DNA of 64,000 nt from Plazaster borealis (lineage: Eukaryota; Echinodermata; Asteroidea; Forcipulatida; Labidiasteridae): assembly GCA_021014325.1 (NCBI GenBank), contig CM037462.1:18434135-18498134 (forward strand), read 5' to 3'. Of this stretch, positions 47,311 to 60,079 are shown one piece after another. The notes under the pieces are model-generated. The model searched no databases and was not told the DNA's origin. It saw nothing but the letters and a program-made list of their open reading frames with translations. Position numbers and translations under genes: made by a program. Within the stretch, counting starts at the first letter, position 1; every line of letters begins with the position of its first letter.

Positions 47311-49855
47311 AGTAAGAAGAAGAATAATAATAATAAAATACAAACTAAACAATAATGTTTTGCCCGTAACATTTTCCAAGATTGATCCCGTTCCTACTCA
47401 GCATAAACGCTCCCCTCTTTCAAGGTTTTCTACTGCTCACAGGAGTTCTGGTCCGGACCCGTGAAATACGATTAAATACGGGTAACATAATATTGCACCG
47501 TTATTGTAGACTATGTCAGGCAGACCCCTGAGGGGGTATGGCAACGAACTGTACCAATATAACGGTAAAACGAACTTTGCGCCGATTCATTTACCCAAGT
47601 TGCAATGACCGAATGTGATAATAACTGTGTTATACACACACACGTTGTCTCTCTTTTTTTCGTCTGGGTGCCAGACCGTGAACGCATGGCTAATGTACTG
47701 CGGGTATATTGGCACAGATTGACTCACGGGTACCCTGTTAGAGCAGTCATTGCTTACGAGCCATTGCGTCTGTGTTCTCTTCACTGTGGGTTCAAGGTTG
47801 TGTCTTGACAGACCGAAGTAAAGTTTGAAGAAGAAAAAAAAAACACACACACGAAAAAACATTAAAGGGGAGGTCCCTCACGGCATTTTGTTCCTGTTTT
47901 CTGTTTTACATTTGAGCTTCCAATCTATTTGTATCAACCTCAAAGTGCTGTCGGTGTGATAGTATTAACATTACACTATAAAAACATAAATTGTTTCAGA
48001 GAAATAGAGCCTTCAGACCTTACGTAACTTGACCCATAAATATTGCAGTGGGTATCTTTGCGCGACGGTGGCGGTGGATTAGCCAAAATAAAAAACTATA
48101 GGTTCCATTGAAGAGCAGACTTAGTGCTGTGCCAAAGTTGTAACCGAACACAAGTGATGAAAGGGTACCCGGGATCGACTCGGTTAACCACCCCTCAGTC
48201 GTCTGACCGAAGCTGACGAAGAGTTTATTTTCGTGCTTCGGTGTTTGTCTAGGGCCAGTCGAGATTAAAACTCTGACATTTTTTTCTTCATAATAGACAA
48301 ACGGCATGTTCAGTTGCGGTTATAACTGTGTCAACAACGGTACCAATTCAATTATGGATTACGGAGGTGATGATTGGTGACGTCTGGGGATTATACCTTG
48401 GGGTCGAGTTTTCCCAAGGACGCCCCAGTTTTCAACTGCTGTTAGGACTTTGCCGCTCAATTTTATATATCAAAAGTTCTGATTGGCCAAAATAACCACA
48501 ACTGCTATGGAGCATGCGCAAGTTACAACATGTCACGTGTATTGAGGATTATCGTAGGCCCTAGTTCAAAATTTCCTGAAATCCTCCCAAAACGAACCGA
48601 CATACAACTAATAATTTACCGCAAGTTGGTGGTTGATGATGTATATATACAAAGAAATCACCTCATAGAAAGACAGATACAATTAATGCTTGCACAATTT
48701 ACGTTCGAGGCATTTTACAGTAGGTACCGGAGCTTCCCGTGGACGGTGTGCACAACTCAGTCCAAAAGTGAATGTAAGCTTATAGCTTTCAGCTGAGAAA
48801 AATAGATAAGTTAAGAGATAAAACTGCATTTGTACAACTATGTTTCAGTGGGTTTATATTTATCCGTTATCGCAAAAGAAGTCTCTAAATTTGTATGTGA
48901 AGATGAAACAAGACCTAGACCAATTACTACACTCGTTTCATGTTTCCAGCCGGAGACCCAATGCGCACGCGCTGATCGCGTACTCTAATACGCATGGGAC
49001 CAACTTCAAAACCCTGCAGGAGGAAGCCCGCCCTCTGGGGACTTCATCTAGAGACAACTGTGTAGTAAATTGAAAAATGGAGGCTTGATAAAAACTGTCC
49101 CGTGCAAATTAGAAAAATGTTTTTCGGTCATGTGGCGTGAAAGTCAAAACCGTGCTGCCAGCGTTTCGAGCGGATAAGGTTTCATTTAATTATAATGATC
49201 CAAAAGATTCAAGCCAAGCTAGAAAAGGCGGGAATCCTTTAAACGTCTAAATGTCTGCGGACTGGTGTAGGCTCAAGTGTGCAATTCTTTAGTGAGAAAA
49301 TTGGTGCATTGTATTACTTGTCTCTATGCCTTCACAGTTCCTAAATATCACACTGGTGATTGAAACTCACGTATACGCCAATACAATCTGTACTACAAAA
49401 ACATTACTCAGCCCTTGACCCATTTTCAAGACGTTCCCTTTTTTCTTCTATGGTTCCCATTTCCGACCGACTCTGTTTTCGGCTCTTGACCATAAAAAAA
49501 ACCCAACACAAAAACCCAACAATTTCTTACCGTCGACCCTGTCACAATAATTTATACCCCTTAAAAAACTAAGAAGAGACAAAACCAGCCACCAAATTAT
49601 CGCACTTCTTTGCATAAAAGCGCTACATGAAATGTTACAGTTCAGGCAGGTACTCGTCGCCAATCTTTGTAGGGTACATTCGAGCGAAAAGCTTTCCAAA
49701 CGATACCCAGGTTTAGCCACACAAGACCCACGCAAAGGGCTGAAATTATCGCATCGATAATGCGCATTGTTGTCTGTGTCGTGTTTTAGGTCAAAGTTCA
49801 TCCGTTATTTAAGAAATGAGTAAAACAATAGTTTTTATCACGCGCAATAAAAACT
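47311..49855. other. No supported gene
   Basis: A (GAA)/(AAT) tract lies at 47311-47340. Short ORFs on both strands at 47587-47862, 48020-48307 and 49448-49801 have no recognisable family. Confidence 0.4.
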
Positions 49856-49859
49856 CGAT

Positions 49860-50021
49860 GTTTGAAAAAAACAGAAAACACATAAGGTCTCTTTTCACTA
49901 TTTTCTCGTGACCTCGATGACCAATTGAGCTCAAACTTTCACAGGTTTGTTTGTTCGTGCATTATCACACAAAATGTGTACACTGATTTTGAGCTGTTAC
50001 CAAAAGTGTACAATACCTTTA
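49860..50021 (+). mobile_element. Right-end fragment of a family A/D-like foldback element
   Basis: CTCGATGACCAATTGAGCTC and TTTCACAGGTTTGTTTGTTC lead to CCAAAAGTGTACAATACCTT followed by TAA. This matches the right halves of families A and D. The left half is absent. Confidence 0.6.
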
Positions 50022-50750
50022 AGGGCAAAATGGTGTCTGCCAACCTAGGATGTTTTGAAACTCAGAGCCGCCCGTACAAAATACAAAATGACTGGGAAAA
50101 AGAAATACCTATTATAAAATGAACGCACCCTTCCCCTTAATAAATTACGAGCCATCACCGTTGAGGGCTTGCCAATTAATGATTATTACCCAACATGCTT
50201 CTTGGGAGATTGATCGCTACACAGCTTGCGTGCATAACATAATTAAAGTGAGTGAACAAGATCTCGGGACCATGCTCCCATCTTTCAGGGGAAAATAGAA
50301 CATGTATTTCGGCTATTACGACGGGTCACCACGGACGGGTGATCTGTTTTTCACTTTCCGGTAATCCATTTGATTAATCCGGTGATTAATTTAGGATACG
50401 GGAACACGAAGAAACATGAAAATAAGATTGACTACTTTTTTCCTTCTTTTCCCGAGGACTGTATACAAAGATATTAAACTTCTAATTAAGACAAATGGCT
50501 AATGAATGGGTTGTTTCTTAAGACCGGTGCCTGCTGGACCTGTCGTTTCCGAAACCATTGTTTGGGCTCTTGCTATGGGTAACAAGATTGGGTATAGCTG
50601 TTCTTATTGTCCATCATATGATCTCCAGCCGTGGGAATGTTAGTTATGGGGGGGGGGAAAGGGGGGGTCTTAACATTATTACTTCAAGTTTAAAGTTTGT
50701 GATAAGTTCTTGTCATAAGTTCTTGTCATAAAACCGTTTTTAACTATCAA
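50022..50750. other. No gene seen; G-run near 50648-50668
   Basis: Two long G runs separated by AAA lie at 50648-50667. AGTTCTTGTCATA is duplicated in tandem at 50705-50730, just before the LINE fragment. Confidence 0.4.
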
Positions 50751-50980
50751 CAGTTTTTTCCACGTACTGCTTCTCTTTGGAACTCCTTGCCTGGTGCATG
50801 TTTCCCTCCATCCTACAATCTAGACTGTTAAGAGGAATATCAATTCCTACCTTCAGCTCCCCTGAGTTATTTTCACATTTAATAATTGTTTTTCTTTCTT
50901 CTTGTAGCCCCTAACCAAGAGTGGCTTTTATAGCCTTGTTTGGGGCGAACTTGCATTAAAAAAATAAAAATAATAAAAAA
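50751..50980 (+). mobile_element. 5'-truncated, frameshifted LINE end
   Basis: The frame from 50751 reads QFFPRTASLWNSLPGACF and on to SYNLD. This is the FPRTxxLWNSLP signature at the C-terminus of LINE-encoded reverse transcriptase proteins. After GAC at 50823-50825 one extra base shifts the frame. The continuation VKRNINSYLQLP with a TGA at 50863-50865 lies one base over. A short 3' UTR and an A/T-rich tail (50957-50980) follow. The element is dead and only about 230 bp remain. Confidence 0.72.
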
Positions 50981-52152
50981 CTGCATCTGGAAGCCTCTTA
51001 TCAATGTTGAATAATTATCATTTCATGTTATCAAGGAGTCTCTCTCTATCTACCCTGGGGGGTTTAGGGTGGGGGCTTTGGGGGTACACCGAGGTATAAT
51101 GACAAGAGTGCATCAGAGATCGATCCCTTGTCGGACACATCAGTTCACTCCCTGCACTCCATGGGAGCAATTTCCCGTTTAGCCAGGGTTCAGAACGTTA
51201 CCCGTAATTAATCAACTCCCAAAACAAAATTATAAGTGAAGGAGTTTGTGTCTTTCAGGGGGGTGAATTATTGGGGAGACAGTGCACGGGTTGAAAGAGC
51301 CTCGCATCAGCATGGTCGGGGATTAAGCTCCCCCGGTCTCCTGGATGCAAACACCGGGGGTAGTTTGCCAAAATATCGGATTCCTATCGTAAATGTGTTG
51401 ATTTGTTTAAACTACCTCAGTCATCTACATGGCAGGTAAAGGAAACACACCTGTACCAAGGGCTTATTCTCATTAAATGTTATTTTGCTGAGAATGCCTG
51501 ATGTTTTTGGGGGTTTAAATACCTTGTTTCCGTGGATGAATGACAAGTTTTTTTGAAAACTGTCGATGTGATTTATTTTTTGTGTGTGCCGTGGACGAAC
51601 GCAAGCAAACCTGCTATGATGAATAATTTGTGGGTCTGTCATGGTGTATTTGAAAGATGATGGATGGTAGGTTTCTGTTACATGGTTTTTCAAGAATTTA
51701 AAGCCTAAAGATCAATTCTCTGTATATGGCCCTCATGTTTTTGACAAAACTGTCGTAAATTATCAACTTAGAACCCGATTTCTTCACAACCTGTCCTACC
51801 TCTGTAGATACAGGTTCCAATCTCGCCTTATACCTGAGCCTCGCAGTGGATTGAGTTTCCAGCCCCTATCTATTTAATTATAGGCTTTCCCTATTTAGGA
51901 TTTTTCTCCTACAGGTACCTCATCATCTTCTCGAGAAAAGGTAAAAACGGGTTACAGTACTAATTTTGAGGATCCATTCCATTAATACCAGAAAGAACAC
52001 GTATAAGTAAAATAAAATATATTTACATGTGTACAATTTATTAGATAAACAGTGTGTCAAAACAGACAATCACACACTTCTCTGCCGAGACCGTATAGAT
52101 AAGGGTCAAGAACACGGCGGTGTCCACTACACTATAGCACTACATTGATCCC
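50981..52152. other. No supported gene
   Basis: AT-rich to mixed DNA with short ORFs only. No repeat was recognised. Confidence 0.4.
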
Positions 52153-52570
52153 TGCCCACACTCTCCCTCTCTAGTCGACTGAGGTCGGAATCATGTTGAG
52201 ATTTTGCCCATTCTTGTATATCCCTCAGGGTGTGCACAACATGGAAAACATGAATGTGAATCTCTCTCTCTCTCTCTATAGTCGACCGAGGTCGGAATCA
52301 TGTTGAGATTTGCCCATTTTTGTCTATCCCTCAGGGTGTGCACAACACTGGTAAGATGGAAAACATAAATATGTGAATCTCTCTCTCTCTCTCTCTCTCT
52401 CTATAGTCGACCGAGGTCGGACTCATGTTAAGATTTGACCATTCTTGTCTGTCCAAAAGGGTGTGCACAACATTGTGAAGTTGGAAAACATTAATGTGCA
52501 TCTCTCTCTCTCTAGTCGACCAAAGTCGGAACCATGTTAAGATTTGACCATTCTTGTCTATCCCTCATTA
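52153..52570. repeat. Minisatellite, four units of about 107-125 bp with (CT)n tracts
   Basis: Units start at TAGTCGACnGAGGTCGGA near 52173, 52280, 52405 and 52514. Each contains ATGTTGAGATTTGCCCATTC, TATCCCTCAGGGTGTGCACA and a CT dinucleotide tract. Length differences come mainly from the CT tract. Confidence 0.9.
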
Positions 52571-53528
52571 AGTTGGGGAGATCAGTTGGAAGCACTCCGA
52601 TGTCCCTGGCAACTACATATCTATAGCTGAGCTTTTGTCTGCTCACAAGGCTACCTATCTAGTAGGAATTAGTTAGTTGTGTGTGACTCTATATAATATT
52701 AAACTATCATTTTACTCACCCCCTGGCATGCGAAAACCAACAAACTAAAAATGTGACTGAACACCGGCTAAATTCAACACGTTCCAAGCGGGGCATTTTA
52801 AACAGCGTGACGTTTCCCGCTGGTGGTATATAGGGCAGTAGGGTTGTCTATGCTATGGGCCGGAGAGCTAGCAACAGGCTATGCTTTTAGTTCGTGCATG
52901 GAAATTCACCGGTATAAGGGTGGAGTCTTGGGAGTCCAGAAATAGTGACACAGATAGACATACGTCTAGTGTAGTAGTGTTGCTGACTGGCTCGCAGCTT
53001 GTCCGAGCCTACGCTGACCAGCCGTGGACACACTTGAGTTGTTCAATTGTAATTCAAATGTCTAAACACAATCACTACACATTATCGAAAAAACACACTA
53101 ATATTATCCTTTTAACAAAAAGGACAATACAAAAGACTTGTGTGTATTACACTTCCGCGACAGGTAAAGGTAATTTTGATACAAAAACATGGGAAATGAA
53201 CGTGTATATTACCTGAAATGATGAGCACTCACATAATGACACTTGCGTCTGTGGAATTATTGTGCAACTCAGTGGGCATGTCAACAAAGATGGCGGCCGT
53301 TAGGACGCCACCACTTGTCGGTTGGTGAATAACAAATAAAGAAATCTAATTTTGAGGAGGGGGTACTGTTCTGCCTGTATTATGCTCGTGTTTATAAAAT
53401 CCTCCTATCAAGTTTAAATTCGTTTGTATGCGTTGTAATGTGTGGCACGGAAAATTATGCTTATACAGAATGTTTATCAAGGTGGATGGTTAATTTTGGA
53501 GACTAATCAACATAACTTGCAGCTGGGA
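52571..53528. other. No supported gene
   Basis: The ORF 52881-53216 (111 codons) has no recognisable domain. No repeat was recognised. Confidence 0.4.
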
Positions 53529-53799
53529 ACGTGTTCGGGCTGCAGGGCTGGAGGCGCTTAGGGTCGCCTCTGGCAGCCAGCCACATCAACCCATATAGCC
53601 ACGGAGCACACAGCCAGAGATCAAAAGTGTTTGATTTATCGGAGGGAGGAAAACCGGAGGGCCGGGAGAAAAACACTCGTGGCACAGGAGAGAACCAACG
53701 CATGACTCTACTTACATTATGGCCTTAGCCGGGTATCGAACCAGGGCCGCATTGGTGATGAGATGCGAGCGCTTTACACACTAGCCACCCATGCCACTC
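53529..53799 (-). repeat. tRNA-derived SINE, family H, copy 2
   Basis: It has the same head and body as copy 1 (GGTTCGATACCCGGC box B on the minus strand, then GGTTCTCTCCTGTGCCACGA). It has a better preserved G+A-rich segment in the middle. Divergence from copy 1 suggests independent, old insertions. Confidence 0.78.
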
Positions 53800-55040
53800 A
53801 TGGTTTAAGCCATTCAAATAATGCAACTAAACTAAAAAACCTGAGTTAGAGAACTGACCTCTTTCTCGTTAGTGACATTATTACTATCGAACACTGGGAA
53901 TAATACAAAATGGCGGCGCTATAGTGTAATCAACCTTTCTATTGCAAAGTCACAACCCGAGTTTTTGCCATCAAAACTATGGGAAGCCCATAAATGCAAA
54001 GCAAAAACAGATAGCCACAGTTTGTCACAATGTTACTCAAATGTCCAAGTGTTGAATTTGCTGGAAACAAACCAACCAATCATGGGATGTATTCCTTTTG
54101 ACTGAAAGTTTGCAGAAATGTTGAACTTGATCACAACATTCTGTTAACACGATTGAATGTTTTGCTAAAACAATCGGCCGTCCATGACAACCAGCGAGGT
54201 TTGTTTATCAACGACAAAAAGGTCTATAAAGATCTAGGTATGTTTTGCATATTGATACTTGATTTGTAATGATCCTGAATTGGGGTGAATTTAAGGGAAA
54301 GTAAGATCAGTGTTTTTTAGAAGAGTAAACTAAATCAAATCCCACCACTTTTAAGAAAACACACAATACAAACAGCCTGTGAAAATCAGTATAGGTAGTC
54401 ACGTTTTCGTCACTATTCGGTTGGTAAGTCAATACGTCACATGCGCGCGCATCTGCTGTAAGCGCAAGGTATTGTCTGCTCCAGTCTCCAGGTTTACATT
54501 GTGTGTAATTTTACCCAAAATTCCCCCATTTCATCCTTCAGAGATATTTCTAACGACAAAAACTGATAATTCTGATAAAATCTTAAGACTCTGCAAAAAC
54601 ATTACCGGAAGGCAAGTTAAAACAAACAACAGCATTTTCTTTGCATACATAAATTCTCAAAGAAAGCAATGATCTTCTTCTTGTGATCGTTAGAGCCAGT
54701 TTGTGTCATGTGGGCGTGGCTCACATTGAAACTACGCCCACACTTACTTACGAACGGGATTATGTTTTGACAGGATTTTGGTGCACGTTCATATACGATA
54801 GTTTCGGCAATCGAAATAAGCAGGCTGCGATTGTAAGGTCTTCAAATGCTATTTCCTTCACCTCAAAAGTGTTCATATTCGTAATGATCTCCTTTTTCCT
54901 AATAATAACCAATTCTCTGCTATAAAGTAAAAGCATAAGCCTAATTCTTAAACGTATAAGGCAGTACAAACCAACCTGACATATCTCCAGAAATACTACC
55001 ATGTGACAGAGAGAACATGGTCCCTGAGCTTCGATTTATT
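53800..55040. other. No supported gene
   Basis: ORFs 54379-54672 and 54683-54925 lack recognisable motifs. No repeat was recognised. Confidence 0.4.
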
Positions 55041-55046
55041 AATTCA

Positions 55047-55096
55047 AGTTGCAAATTATTTATTTGTTTATTTATTTGTTTGTTTATTTATTTATA
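55047..55096. repeat. (TTTA/TTTG)n simple repeat
   Basis: About 50 bp of ATTT and GTTT tetramers, with a G run of about ten bases downstream at 55131-55141. Confidence 0.85.
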
Positions 55097-55384
55097 CAAC
55101 AGTTTATTCATTGTTATCATTTTCAATATGGGGGGGGGGGGCTTATTCTGTCATTTCTTGTAAGTATTGCTGATTAGTTGACTTCGTAATTGATTAGCTG
55201 AAGAGAACATTGGACGTAGGTCAAGTCCTGCTCTGCCAAATTAATCACACTCAACTGAGACGCGGAAGGCAACTTTCTCCATCAGCAACAAAAAAACACC
55301 CCACAAGTGTCTTGGACCCAGCAATGATTTTCTGCCATCCGCACATTGAATAGCTTCAGTACAATAGCCTCCTGCAATGTGTAC

Positions 55385-55675
55385 ATGTATAAACTTACAG
55401 CCCATGAAAGCGATCACTCCTTTGAATACAAAATTCCGAAGATAAAGCCCATCTTAGATGAATATTTTAACATTCATGAGCCGGGAAAGATAATAAAACA
55501 ACTCCTCTCAAAATACATCTTGAAAATTGAGGCTGCGGATGAGAGCCAATTACAGCATGCATTGGAGATTTTCTTTCAATGGGTCGCAGACAAAAAAATA
55601 AAACCCGGTACTTTGTTTGCCTCGCAGTTCGGTTGGGTGCCTTTGACATTCACTTTTATGTATGGGATAATATAG
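55385..55675 (+). CDS. Unassigned exon-like ORF
   Basis: An ATG-initiated frame of 96 residues contains a stretch of about 70 residues with balanced, globular, helix-rich composition, unlike the biased ORFs around it. It includes KIKPILDEYFNI, KIIKQLLSKYILKIEAAD and LEIFFQWVADKKIKPG. The pattern faintly recalls helical MA3/HEAT-type segments of translation factors, but I cannot name a family. An acceptor-like TTACAG lies at 55395-55400 and a GGTAC donor-like site near 55606, so it could be an internal exon of an unseen gene. It could equally be chance. Confidence 0.25.
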   Translation: MYKLTAHESDHSFEYKIPKIKPILDEYFNIHEPGKIIKQLLSKYILKIEAADESQLQHALEIFFQWVADKKIKPGTLFASQFGWVPLTFTFMYGII

Positions 55676-56530
55676 GTGTGAAAAGTGATAGGTGAGTGGG
55701 ACCCCGTCTTCCTTCCAATAAAAACTCGGTGAAAAGGATTCACTCTGTGGCAGTAAGAGTGTACATTATTGTCGGGCGTATCGCATAACCGCGCCAAAAG
55801 CCCCTTCAAATTTGGCAGACGATAATTTGTCTTTCCATTCGCGCGCGAAAAGGGAGCCCCCGTGAAACCGTGCACTGCGCTCGTATTTATTATTCCCATT
55901 TCAATTATTGAACTTTACATGTACGTGTATTGTATGGCTTATGGGCCACCAGCGCCCGGGACAATGGGAAATAATAACTGTACTGACTGGGGCTGCATTG
56001 TTGGAGGTTGGTTGATACGGGGAAGTGCTGGCTGCATGGAGGATTACGTTTCAGGAAGATGCTGGTGGCGAGCTATTTGAGCCATATCACCACTGCTAAG
56101 GACCACAAGCACACGGTTCATCAAAAACCATTTCCCGTAGGATACAAGTACACCAATGGTTAATGTCACCCATGTAATAACCCATGAGTCTATCGACCCC
56201 CAAACCCCTGGTTCTTTGGTCTCGCTCACATTCTCTCTCAACTTCCTTGACAAAAAGTTACGCCCACAATATCCTCTTCAATTCAGCTCTAAAGAAGAAG
56301 AAAATCACAGAGGTAGGACTAATGCATGATGCAGTTTCTTGATAATAAAATCTCGTTGGCTTTATGCAAGGTTCTGAAAGGTACTGAAAGGTACTGTTCC
56401 GCAAAAGTCGTTGTGAGAAATTTATTAAAACAAATAATGTCATTAGTTTTGTTGTACAATCATAATTATGCGTACTCGTTGTTTGAGATAAAACTTTGTA
56501 CACACCATTGTAATACCCATATGCTGCTAC
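55676..56530. other. No supported gene
   Basis: Short overlapping ORFs only. No repeat was recognised. Confidence 0.4.
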
Positions 56531-57005
56531 TTAATCTCTCTGAATCAAGAAAAGTTATAGGCCTACATTGGGCCATGTGGGGAAACTGCTAAAGATTACT
56601 CTCTTTGATTCAAGATAAGGCACATCATTGGTTATGTTGGCAACACTGCTGATACCAGTAAAGCTTACTCTCGTTGAAAATGTACAACACTGAATGTCGG
56701 ACAAACTGTGTCGAGACTGGTATGTTTCCTCTCTTTGAATCAAGCTAAGGTACAACACAGAACGTCGACAAATCTAGTACTGTAAAGCTTATTCTCTTTG
56801 AATCAAGATAAGATACTGAATAAGATACTGAATGCTGAATTTTGGCAGAAATATTGATACTGGTATGGTTACTCGATCAGGTACAACGCTCAACGTTTGC
56901 AAAGCTGTCGATATGTGTAAGCTAACTCGCTTTGAATCAAGATAAGGTACAACACTGAATTTTGGCAAAACTGCTGATACTGGCAAGCTTACTCTCTATG
57001 AATAA
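56531..57005. repeat. Degenerate minisatellite, unit about 60-75 bp
   Basis: Words like CTCTTTGAATCAAGATAAGG, TACAACACTGAATTTTGGCA and CTGCTGATACTGGTAAGCTT recur six or seven times (near 56537, 56600, 56670, 56731, 56791, 56928 and 56993) with substitutions and deletions. Confidence 0.8.
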
Positions 57006-59190
57006 CGATATTGGCCCACTATTAAAAAAGAATTGTATTGCTAGAAAAAAAAGGAGCTGTTGACATGTTTATTGTTTGACTCGAAATTGTTTTTTTTTTA
57101 GACATAGCTGTTCAAAAAGTTGAAGCACTGGAAGACAAATAACAGGTGTTGGATCACTGAGGATTTCAGCATCCCATCGTTCCGACAAGCCATCGTCCCA
57201 AAATACCCAGGAGTCTTACAATATCCGGGAAGAGTCTAATTTCATCACAGTAATCAAGTATTAATAGATAAAGATGATTGAGCTCCAAGACAAGTCTGTC
57301 TCACCAACCAGTGCCCATCGGGCAAGACGGGCGAATCGGAACAAAGGCGGTCGGGGACAATGGGTTTACAGCCCGGGGACTTCCAGTAAAGTTTTGATTT
57401 TGTTAGACAACTTATCGGGGGCTGTAAACTGGCCGTCTGGTCATTTATTAGTATGCCTTGCAGTTCTCTTGAGGGTGAAAGTTATAAGTTGTCTTCAATA
57501 TTATAGGTATAAACAAATTGCCTTCTGGACACAATGAAGATGTTTGGTACTAGGCACCTATAAGTGACCTCCTTTACGAACAATGATTGAAGAAAGTAGT
57601 GAGAGGGTATTAACGAGAGAATGAAAACAAAAACAACAACAGCACTTTTAGACATAACAAAAACAAATGTCATAACGAATACAAAACAAAAATCATACAA
57701 AGATATGCCCTGTTTCAAATTAATTTAACTTTACTTCGAAATACAATCAAATTGTAAAACTATAATTATTGCCGCAAAGTCCTTCAAATGGCGATAGGTT
57801 TTTTTAGACAGACATTTTATTATTTATTTATTTATGAATATTTAATAATAATGCTTTGAAACATCAAGCAGGGACAATAAGCCATTGTCCCTTAAAAAAG
57901 TGCTCCGTGACCCCAGGTAGGCCTACTCGTGGTCAACCACCTATTCTTGTTAGAGGAAATACTTTGAAGTAACTAGCATGAAGGCAGGAAGTCCTGGAAA
58001 TTGGGGAAATGTTAAACCGATTTGGAAGAATTACAGACTTTCCGGCCTGGTGTACCCTTGGCTTGCCGCTCTGCACTGAACCGAAACCATGTTGACAGGC
58101 TTGTGTCCGAGTCGGAGGCCAGACCCCGCTGGGTGGGTGAGTCGAAGTGCAAAATATTCTGCAACAGATCCGGATTTTGAATTATAACGTGGAATTCTTC
58201 AATTTAAAAGTTCTCCATGCAGAGAAAAAAAGGCTTTATTCAGGTCAACTAAGAAGAATGAGGAAGAAGTATCTATCAGCACGCCCTCTGTAGTTGACTG
58301 TTAGGCAGTGTTGGAGGCAGCTCGTGTTTCTATGGCAACATCGACGTAATTTAATACGATTCCATTCCTGCCAATGGTTGGCGAACGTTAAGGTATGGTA
58401 CAACAACGGCTTTACGAGTTCATGTCTCTTCTCGATACTCGTGCTTTCAAGAAACACATTCATAAAATTATCCTTTGAATAAACCAACAGCAACAATCAT
58501 TACTAACATGATCATAAAATAATTTATGGTTAAAGTTCCTTAGGTTTATTTGGTCGCGTTTAATGAAGACCGGTGATTGAATTTATCAATGTTTGATGCC
58601 ACTCCGATGTGCCGAAATAGGCCAGCCGTCATCGTGAACTGTTAATGGTTCCCTATCGTAAGATAAAGCAATAAAACCCCGGTTTTACCGATTCGTGCAA
58701 CTCAAACCAGCATCGCTCTCTGCGCAAATATTTTCCTAATAAAAAAACACGGTGGAGTTGTCACGTTTATGCCATCTCAGCTAACAATTATCGCAGGGCC
58801 ATTAAACTAATTTGACATAAAGTTTATAACGGCTGCTATACCGCGCTATTAGCACTATAAATAAAAAAGGCTTCATTATCGTTATAGGAATTCAAATACA
58901 CACACCGGTGATGGTACCAATCACCCAGGGTGCGAGATCGCAAGATGGGGGGTTTATGGGTGTTTTTATTGCAATTGGGACGTGCCATCTTGCTCGTCAT
59001 AAAATGCGGCAGAATATTCGCGGCATGGTGCTAAACTCTAATTCTACCCCTTGCAAGAATAATTCTTCGATTTTACGATCGACGGAGGTGTCAGAATTAA
59101 AGATGTGTAATCTTAGAGATACTGTATCGAGAGCGTGGGTTAAGGGTTACGTGTATTATGTCAATGAACTAATGGCACATGCCTACAATG
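57006..59190. other. No supported gene
   Basis: Short ORFs (57274-57537, 58908-59213) lack recognisable domains. An (ATTT)n-like tract with a following A/T-rich segment at 57813-57860 could be the start of an inverted LINE tail, but this is unproven. Confidence 0.35.
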
Positions 59191-59192
59191 CA

Positions 59193-59277
59193 GAAACTGG
59201 TGTGTTAAATTGACACTATTGGGTCTTGTCACATCTAGATACAAAAAAAAGAATCAAATTTTACACCATAGGGTGTT
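59193..59277. mobile_element. Left half of a family C palindromic element
   Basis: TGCAGAAACTGGTGTGTTAA to TTTACACCATAGGGTG is the left arm of family C. It stops exactly at an internal TTAA, where family A copy 5 begins. The matching right arm is not found beyond that copy. Confidence 0.72.
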
Positions 59278-59651
59278 AAAGGCACTGTACACATTTGGTA
59301 ATTACTCAAAATATATATTAGCATAACAACTTACTTGGTAACGAGCAACGGAGAGCTGTTGATAGTATAAAACATTGTGAGAAACGACTCCCTCTGAAGT
59401 AACGTAGTTTTTGAGAAAGAGGTAGTTTCTCACTAAAATAATAAAAAAACTTATTGCAAGAAGTTTTTATTTCTATCTGAAAGCACACAAATTTGTACAA
59501 CAAGGGTGTTTTTTCTTTCATCATTTTCTTGCAACTTCGATGACCAATTGAGCCCAAATTTTCACAGGCTTGTTATTTGATGGCTATGTTGGGATAAACC
59601 AAGTGAGAACACTGGGCTTTGACAATTTCCAAACATGTTCAGTGCCTTTAA
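59278..59651 (+). mobile_element. TTAA-bounded foldback element, family A, copy 5
   Basis: AAAGGCACTGTACACATTTG and all family A interior blocks are present, with the right end AACATGTTCAGTGCCTTTAA. It is joined to the left half of a family C element at a TTAA. The minus-strand ORF 59318-59557 is family A sequence and recurs in other copies. Confidence 0.85.
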
Positions 59652-59741
59652 TGACCCCCTTTTTTGGTTGAGAAGATTGACACCAACTAGGGTTAGTAAT
59701 CAACTCTGGGTCAGGGTCCGGGAAGCCAGGACTCGATTTCA

Positions 59742-59974
59742 CACTGCAAAAACTGGGGTGTTGAAATTGACAATATGGGTGTTGTCGCATAACATAGATA
59801 CAAAAACGAATCAAAATATACACCATAGGGTGTTAGAATAACACTAATTTCTGCAAAAACAGTTTCATTTGTGTTTCTTTAACACCCTATTGATGTTAAT
59901 TTTGATTCTCTGTTCGGTATCTATATGTGACAACACCCATGGTGTCAATTTTAACGCCCCAGTTTTTGCAGTGT
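59742..59974. mobile_element. Family C palindromic element, copy 6, complete
   Basis: It runs from CACTGCAAAAACTGGGGTG to GCCCCAGTTTTTGCAGTG, giving outer inverted repeats that are near-perfect. The internal arms and the ATCTATATGTGACAACACC block are complete. Confidence 0.85.
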
Positions 59975-60079
59975 ATTTATTACGCACACTGAATATTTAT
60001 TGAACCCAACATTACTGAAGATGCTGACGACGAGTGGCCTGAGCTTTTCCTGACACACCCCACCGCCCTATAGAACCTT

